Positions 5,757-8,736 of a DNA stretch of 8,736 bases are shown here, in pieces. Numbering within the stretch: position 1 is the first letter of the stretch; every line of letters begins with the position of its first letter. The translations under genes and the position numbers were made by a program. The stretch is from Candidatus Eiseniibacteriota bacterium (GTDB taxonomy: Bacteria > Eisenbacteria > RBG-16-71-46 > JAGVPR01), in contig JAGVPR010000205.1 in assembly GCA_020052115.1 (NCBI GenBank), positions 1 to 8,736 of the forward strand. Reading direction: 5' to 3'. A model generated the notes under the pieces. The model had not been told where the DNA came from. It worked only from the letters and a program-made list of their open reading frames with translations, and made no database searches.

Positions 5757-6002
5757 AGAATCAAGGACGGGAAGAGGGTCATCCTGTATATGACGCCTCA
5801 AGAAGGTCACTTCCTTGCCTCCTTCGCCCTGGGCGAGAAGGCGGTTACGGCGGCGCATCAGAGTACCCTGCCTGGCTCGGTCATCGAGACTCTCGACACC
5901 GCGAAGCGCTATGCGGAAGGCAGGGCTGTCAGGCTCGAAGTCAGGAATACCGACGACGTCCGCAACGTCGCGGCCCTTGCTCTCATCAAGGCGGCGAGCT
6001 AG
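5757..6002 (+). pseudogene. DUF3788 family protein, 5'-truncated
   Basis: The frame from about 5757 to TAG 6000-6002 encodes RIKDGKRVILYMTPQEG, then HFLASFALGEKAV. It goes on with a helical stretch containing KRYAEGRAVRLEVRNTDDV and ends LALIKAAS. This matches the C-terminal 80 or so residues of DUF3788 proteins, which are usually about 130-150 residues long. The recognisable part begins before the first ATG (5790), in codons that have no start, so the gene has lost its N-terminal half rather than starting there. A weak GAAGAGGG (5771-5778) precedes ATG 5790, so a short product cannot be excluded. The truncation point abuts that of the XRE remnant. Confidence 0.78.
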
Positions 6003-6209
6003 AGGCAACGACCGGTCCGACTGCGACGAGGAACACGGACTCCAGGCAGCGGTTTCACGATCGCGCGGAGGACCGCCCGCTTTGCGCCCGGGAGGCGACG
6101 GTGAGCAGCGGCATAACCCGCGCTCGCAGACGACGCCGGACGGGTGCGATTGCGCTGAATGGGGATCATTGATGTGACGTCACTGAAGCTCGAGAACGGC
6201 GGATAGGCC

Positions 6210-6279
6210 ACCCAACCATGGGCTCCACCCGACTTTGCTCCGCTGCGCGCCGCAACGTGGGTGAGCGCCGCCGTTACCC
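6210..6279 (+). other. attC: attC-like integron recombination site (70 bp)
   Basis: The left box ACCCAAC (6210-6216) fits RYYYAAC. After a 5-nt spacer (6217-6221) the arm GCTCCACCCGAC (6222-6233) pairs with GTGGGTGAGC (6257-6266). All ten bases of the right arm match, leaving one C (6225 or 6226) and G6231 unpaired, as in the extrahelical bases of attC. TTGC (6235-6238) and GCAA (6252-6255) extend the stem. A 6-nt spacer (6267-6272) leads to GTT (6273-6275). The last four bases of the right box (ACCC) do not match GTTRRRY, but they belong to the following cassette. The next start codon is 21 bases downstream. Confidence 0.68.
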
Positions 6280-6295
6280 GGACAGCGAGGCCCCG

Positions 6296-6862
6296 ATGAA
6301 AGGACATTCTCACTCCCCCGTGCCGCGTGCGCTCCTTGCCTTGTTCGCGCTCATCCTCCTGGCGGCTGCTTGCACACGAACTGAAGACAACGCCGTTGCC
6401 CATCGGGAGCCATCCACCAGCACGACCGGTAGGAATGCGCTCCGTGATGGTCTCTATCCAGTCCTCTGCGAGGCCGCAACTCCGGAATCCGCCGGCCTCG
6501 TTGCGCCCCGGCAACTGGTTCTGCCATACGACCGAAAATACTCGGGTCTCGCCCAGGAAGAGCCTCGGACGTATCTCGCTATTGACACTTCGTTATTGGT
6601 GCCACTGATTCTCGATGGTCAACCCGAAGTCCGGCACGATGGGACCGGGCGCGCCTTGCTCAGCGTGACCCTTGCCCGTGAATGCGTCAACCTCCTCGAG
6701 CAGTTCACCGCTGAACATCTGGGGAAACCGGTCGCAATCGTCCTTGACGGCGAGATCGTGACGATGCACACGGTCCGAAGCATCATCCGCGAAGGCAAGT
6801 TACAGATATCCCGTTGCGACAGCAGTTCCTGTGAGGTGCTGCGAGGCAAGCTCGCGGAATAG
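6296..6862 (+). CDS. Lipoprotein with a SecD P1-head-like domain
   Basis: The 188-residue protein starts at ATG 6296, preceded by GAGG (6287-6290) with a 5-base spacer; an upstream in-frame ATG at 6218 lies inside the attC-like site and is not native. Residues 1-26 form a lipoprotein signal: a basic N-terminus, ALLALFALILLAAA, then Cys26. The C-terminal part, VTLARECVNLLEQFT (124-138), GKPVAIVLDGEIV (143-155) and IREGKLQIS (164-172), closely follows the SecD P1-head pattern FTxxNxGKxLAIVLDGxVxSAP with a later ISG. In SecDF this periplasmic domain helps protein export. Here it stands alone on a lipid anchor without SecD's membrane spans, so the role is unknown. It is probably at the outer or inner membrane. 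Confidence 0.8.
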   Translation: MKGHSHSPVPRALLALFALILLAAACTRTEDNAVAHREPSTSTTGRNALRDGLYPVLCEAATPESAGLVAPRQLVLPYDRKYSGLAQEEPRTYLAIDTSLLVPLILDGQPEVRHDGTGRALLSVTLARECVNLLEQFTAEHLGKPVAIVLDGEIVTMHTVRSIIREGKLQISRCDSSSCEVLRGKLAE

Positions 6863-6932
6863 AGCTATAGATGGCCGGATAGCGGCTGCATGCACCGGAA
6901 GGTTCGGAATCGCGCTTCGGCAGGAGGAAGGA

Positions 6933-7319
6933 ATGCCCATCCGTGTCGTCCGCTTGGGAAGCCCGCGACTCCCGGGCGAGGGCCTGCGAATCGGCACCGT
7001 GCGACGGCCCCCACGGGGAGTCCCGAAAGCCGACTTTGCCTCCCGCGACTTCTATGACGTCTGGCTCCCTGAAGTAGCCCCCAGCGAGGAGCTCCTCAAA
7101 CTCGGTCACGAAGCAGATGAGGATCGCCGATGGCGAATCTTCGCCAGGCGATATCGAGCCGAGATGAAGCAAGGCGAGAAGGCCCATGTCCTCGACCTGC
7201 TCGCGGCCCTGTCCCACAGCACGTCGTTTTCGGTCGGCTGCTACTGCCCCTCCGAGGAGCGCTGCCATCGGTCCATTCTCCGCGAGCTGCTCCGCGAGCG
7301 TGGAGCGGCCATTGAGTGA
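6933..7319 (+). CDS. DUF488 family protein (YeaO-like)
   Basis: The 128-residue protein is a full-length DUF488 (COG3189/YeaO-type) protein. It shows the conserved opening VRLGSPRLPGEGLRIGTVRR (6-25), then PPRGVPK (26-32), YDVWLPEVAPSEELLK (41-56) and YRAEM (74-78). It ends with the hallmark VGCYCPSEERCHRSILRELL (101-120), in which Cys103, Cys105, Cys111 and His112 look metal- or redox-active. The molecular function of the family is unknown. I chose ATG 6933 because AGGAGG lies at 6922-6927 with a 5-base spacer, although the frame is open further upstream. The gene starts 70 bases after the lipoprotein gene, with no promoter seen between. Confidence 0.93.
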   Translation: MPIRVVRLGSPRLPGEGLRIGTVRRPPRGVPKADFASRDFYDVWLPEVAPSEELLKLGHEADEDRRWRIFARRYRAEMKQGEKAHVLDLLAALSHSTSFSVGCYCPSEERCHRSILRELLRERGAAIE

Positions 7320-7482
7320 GGCAGACGGATGAAGCGAACGAAGCCGGTTCACGGGGTCGTCGTAACGGTGCGCTCGACCTTGAAGCAAGGGGCATCGTCC
7401 AGCCATCCGCTCATGTGAAGCCGTTGCGGTGGTACCGGATCAATTAGACAGGCTGGACCGCGATGGAGCGGGAGAGGAGAGC

Positions 7483-7629
7483 ATGACGGTACTCGACACG
7501 ATCGGCCGAACGAGGCTCATTCCACTCCGGCATATCGTCCCGGAGAAGAGCGCCCGGATTCTGGTCAAGCTGGAATACGAGAATCCCACGGGGAGCATGA
7601 AGGACCGTATGGCGCTCGCGATGATTGAG
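7483..7629 (+). pseudogene. Cysteine synthase-like PLP enzyme, N-terminal fragment cut by IS21
   Basis: ATG 7483 is preceded by AGGAG (7475-7479). The 49 native residues read MTVLDTIGRTRLIPLR, a spacer, ILVKLEYENPTGSMKDRMAL and AMIE. This is the start of fold-type II PLP enzymes of the cysteine synthase group, and Lys40 in the SMKDR motif is the cofactor-binding lysine. A normal enzyme has about 300-350 residues, so the fragment cannot be active. Similarity stops at Glu49 (7627-7629) and an IS21-type end begins with TG at 7630; the frame then runs on to a TGA at 7672-7674. The rest of the gene is not in the window and would be sought beyond the element. Confidence 0.85.
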
Positions 7630-8640
7630 TGCGCGCACCGGTCCATCGTGAACACCAAGATCGGAGCATCGTGAACACCCAGATCGGTCGATCGTGAACA
7701 CCTAGATCGGCCATGGTGAACGCCAAGATCGGTCATCGTGAACACCCAGATCGGTGATCGTGAACACCTGGATCGGTCGTCGTGAACGGGGCTTATGCCA
7801 CCCTCCCGGGGACGGAGGCGTGGAGTTGAGGCGACGCTGGATGGTCCCGATCGCCAGCGCCTCTCCCAAGGAGGCGGGATGGCCACGGAGAGACTGTCCA
7901 TGCGGAAGCACCGGGAGATCCTCAGGCTCAAGTGGACCTTGGGCCGAAGCCATCGGGAGGTGGCCCGAAGCCTGGGCGTGAGCTTGGGGGCGGTGGCGGC
8001 CACGGTCGGCCGGGCGCGCGAGGCCGGGATCGACTGGGTCTGGGTCGAGAGCGCGAGCGAGGAGGAGCTCGAGAGGCGGCTTTACCCGGCGGGCGAGTCG
8101 ACGGCCGGGGAGCGCCCGCGGCCGGATTGCGTCTACCTGCACACCGAGCGACGCAGGCCAGGCGTCACACTCGAGCTGCTGCATGACGAGTACCTGCAGC
8201 AGCATCCCGACGGGTACCGGTACACGCAGTTCTGCGACATCTACCGCCGGTGGGTGAAGGGACAGCGGCTCTCGATGCGGCAAGTGCACCGCGCCGGCGA
8301 GAAGCTCTTCGCCGATTACGCGGGCCAGAAGCCGCACATCGTCGACCCGGTGACGGGCGAGTGCGTGGACGTCGAGCTCTTCGTCGCGGTCCTGGGTGCT
8401 TCGAACTTCACCTTTGCCGAAGCGACGCGCACGCAGCGAGGGCCGGACTGGATTGCGAGCCACGTGCGAGCCCTTGAGTTTTTCGGCGGCGTACCGGGCG
8501 CCATCGTCCCCGACCAACTCAAGAGTGGTGTGACGATCTCCTGCCGTTACGAGCCCGGGATCCAGCGGACCTACGAGGAGCTGGCGGCGCATTACGGCAC
8601 GGTGATCCTGCCGGCTCGCCCTGCGAGTCCGCGGGATAAG
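7630..8640 (+). mobile_element. IS21-family insertion sequence, left part only
   Basis: The element begins with TGCGCGC at 7630, directly after the interrupted PLP gene, and IS21-family ends start with TG. It contains a long terminal repeat array (7646-7794) and an istA gene. The istA similarity ends at 8640, after which unrelated sequence starts. No istB and no right end are present, so the element is truncated by deletion or by another insertion. Confidence 0.85.
7646..7794 (+). repeat. Seven tandem 22-23-bp iterons at the IS21 left end
   Basis: Six near-identical copies of TCGTGAACACCNAGATCGG start at 7646, 7669, 7692, 7714, 7736 and 7758, and a seventh partial copy starts at 7780. The period is 23, 23, 22, 22, 22 and 22 bases, close to two helical turns. 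The variable base within the repeat is A, C, T, A, C and T in order, with a few other substitutions. Repeated sequences at IS21 ends are known and are taken to be transposase-binding sites. Confidence 0.9.
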
Positions 8641-8676
8641 GACTACGCATCACACTGCACTCCTTCCGTGCTCTGA
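7879..8676 (+). CDS. istA: IS21-family transposase IstA, C-terminally truncated
   Basis: The 265-codon frame starts at ATG 7879, preceded by AAGGAGG (7868-7874). It has an N-terminal helix-turn-helix (about 7-48, including SHREVARSLGVSLGAVAATV). This is followed by the region YTQFCDIYRRWVKG (115-128) and the integrase-type core. Asp146 (LFADYAG) and Asp212 (VPDQLKSG, usually VPDNLKSA) are the first two DDE residues. IstA proteins continue from PRDK (251-254) to a conserved Lys-Val-Glu, but here the sequence changes after Lys254 to 11 unrelated residues and a TGA. The catalytic Glu and roughly the last half of the usual 400-500 residues are missing, so the product should be inactive. A further upstream in-frame ATG at 7795 is not supported. 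Confidence 0.9.
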   Translation: MATERLSMRKHREILRLKWTLGRSHREVARSLGVSLGAVAATVGRAREAGIDWVWVESASEEELERRLYPAGESTAGERPRPDCVYLHTERRRPGVTLELLHDEYLQQHPDGYRYTQFCDIYRRWVKGQRLSMRQVHRAGEKLFADYAGQKPHIVDPVTGECVDVELFVAVLGASNFTFAEATRTQRGPDWIASHVRALEFFGGVPGAIVPDQLKSGVTISCRYEPGIQRTYEELAAHYGTVILPARPASPRDKDYASHCTPSVL

Positions 8677-8736
8677 GGTACGACTTTGCTCGGTGGGTTT
8701 CCTGTGCATCTTCCGCTTGTGCTTGACGGGCGCGTC
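8641..8736. other. Sequence beyond the IS21 breakpoint, unidentified
   Basis: After 8640 the sequence no longer resembles IS21. On the minus strand an open frame runs from the window edge to a TGA at 8650-8652. Its 28 residues are mostly basic and polar (it begins DAPVKHKRKMHRKPTEQ), and I recognise no family. It could be the end of a gene or chance. No repeat or inverted end is visible at the junction. Confidence 0.3.

Noticed and set aside
5036..6172. 378-codon plus-strand open frame
   Set aside because: It overlaps the DUF4386 copy, the XRE remnant and the DUF3788 remnant in a different frame, has a low-complexity Arg/Pro/Gly composition and no family features.
6174..6183. Perfect 10-bp palindrome GTGACGTCAC
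   Set aside because: It is a single short palindrome more than 100 bases from the next start codon, with no promoter near it; such sites occur by chance in high-GC DNA.
5999..6514. 171-codon minus-strand open frame
   Set aside because: It spans an attC-like hairpin and the start of the lipoprotein gene on the other strand; its composition is Arg/Ala/Ser-rich without motifs.
7329..7418. 29-residue open frame starting just after the DUF488 gene
   Set aside because: There is no good ribosome site and no recognisable sequence; it overlaps the possible attC-like stretch.
7646..7794. CRISPR-like repeat array
   Set aside because: The repeats are contiguous with only 3-4 bases between conserved cores, there are no unique spacers, and they sit at the end of an IS21 element upstream of istA.
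7702..8592. 296-codon minus-strand open frame opposite istA
   Set aside because: It is antisense to a clear IstA and runs through the iteron array; composition and lack of motifs mark it as a shadow.

Overview
The window comes from a high-GC bacterium. The strong Shine-Dalgarno sites, RNA-polymerase-type -10/-35 boxes and gene families are bacterial, but nothing names a lineage; an environmental (soil or aquatic) genome or metagenome bin is the safest reading. It looks like accessory DNA: small unrelated genes nearly all on the + strand, one toxin-antitoxin pair, two insertion-sequence fragments and several genes cut at one end. No rRNA, tRNA or CRISPR array was seen.

The main structural signal is integron-like. 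Three intergenic stretches (about 236-356, 1030-1115 and 6210-6279) have the architecture of attC recombination sites: an AAC-ending box, a 5-nt spacer, long imperfect complementary arms with unpaired extra bases, another 5-6-nt spacer, and a GTT box. Each lies just 3' of a gene or just 5' of the next start codon. I infer a fragment of a gene-cassette array. The first complete cassette (351-1109) carries a BrnT/BrnA toxin-antitoxin pair with its own near-consensus promoter and a palindromic operator. No integrase or attI is in the window.

Left to right: the end of a small membrane protein (1-204), attC, brnT-brnA (437-1034), attC, and a secreted protein (1141-1614) whose 3' end is replaced by an IS3-type orfA remnant. 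Next come a secreted serine esterase (1829-2725), a small Cys-rich secreted protein (3030-3374), a GNAT acetyltransferase (3457-3987) and two tandem DUF4386 membrane proteins (4159-5585). A 5'-truncated XRE regulator on the - strand (5587-5754) then meets a 5'-truncated DUF3788 gene (5757-6002) head to head at a breakpoint. After the third attC are a lipoprotein resembling the SecD P1-head domain (6296-6862) and a DUF488 protein (6933-7319). Last is a cysteine-synthase-like gene cut by an IS21-family element (7630 onward), whose end carries about seven 22-23-bp iterons and whose istA is itself cut at 8640.

The genes do not form one pathway. The region reads as a cassette store that has been eroded by deletions and IS insertions, with brnTA as the one clearly self-regulated unit.
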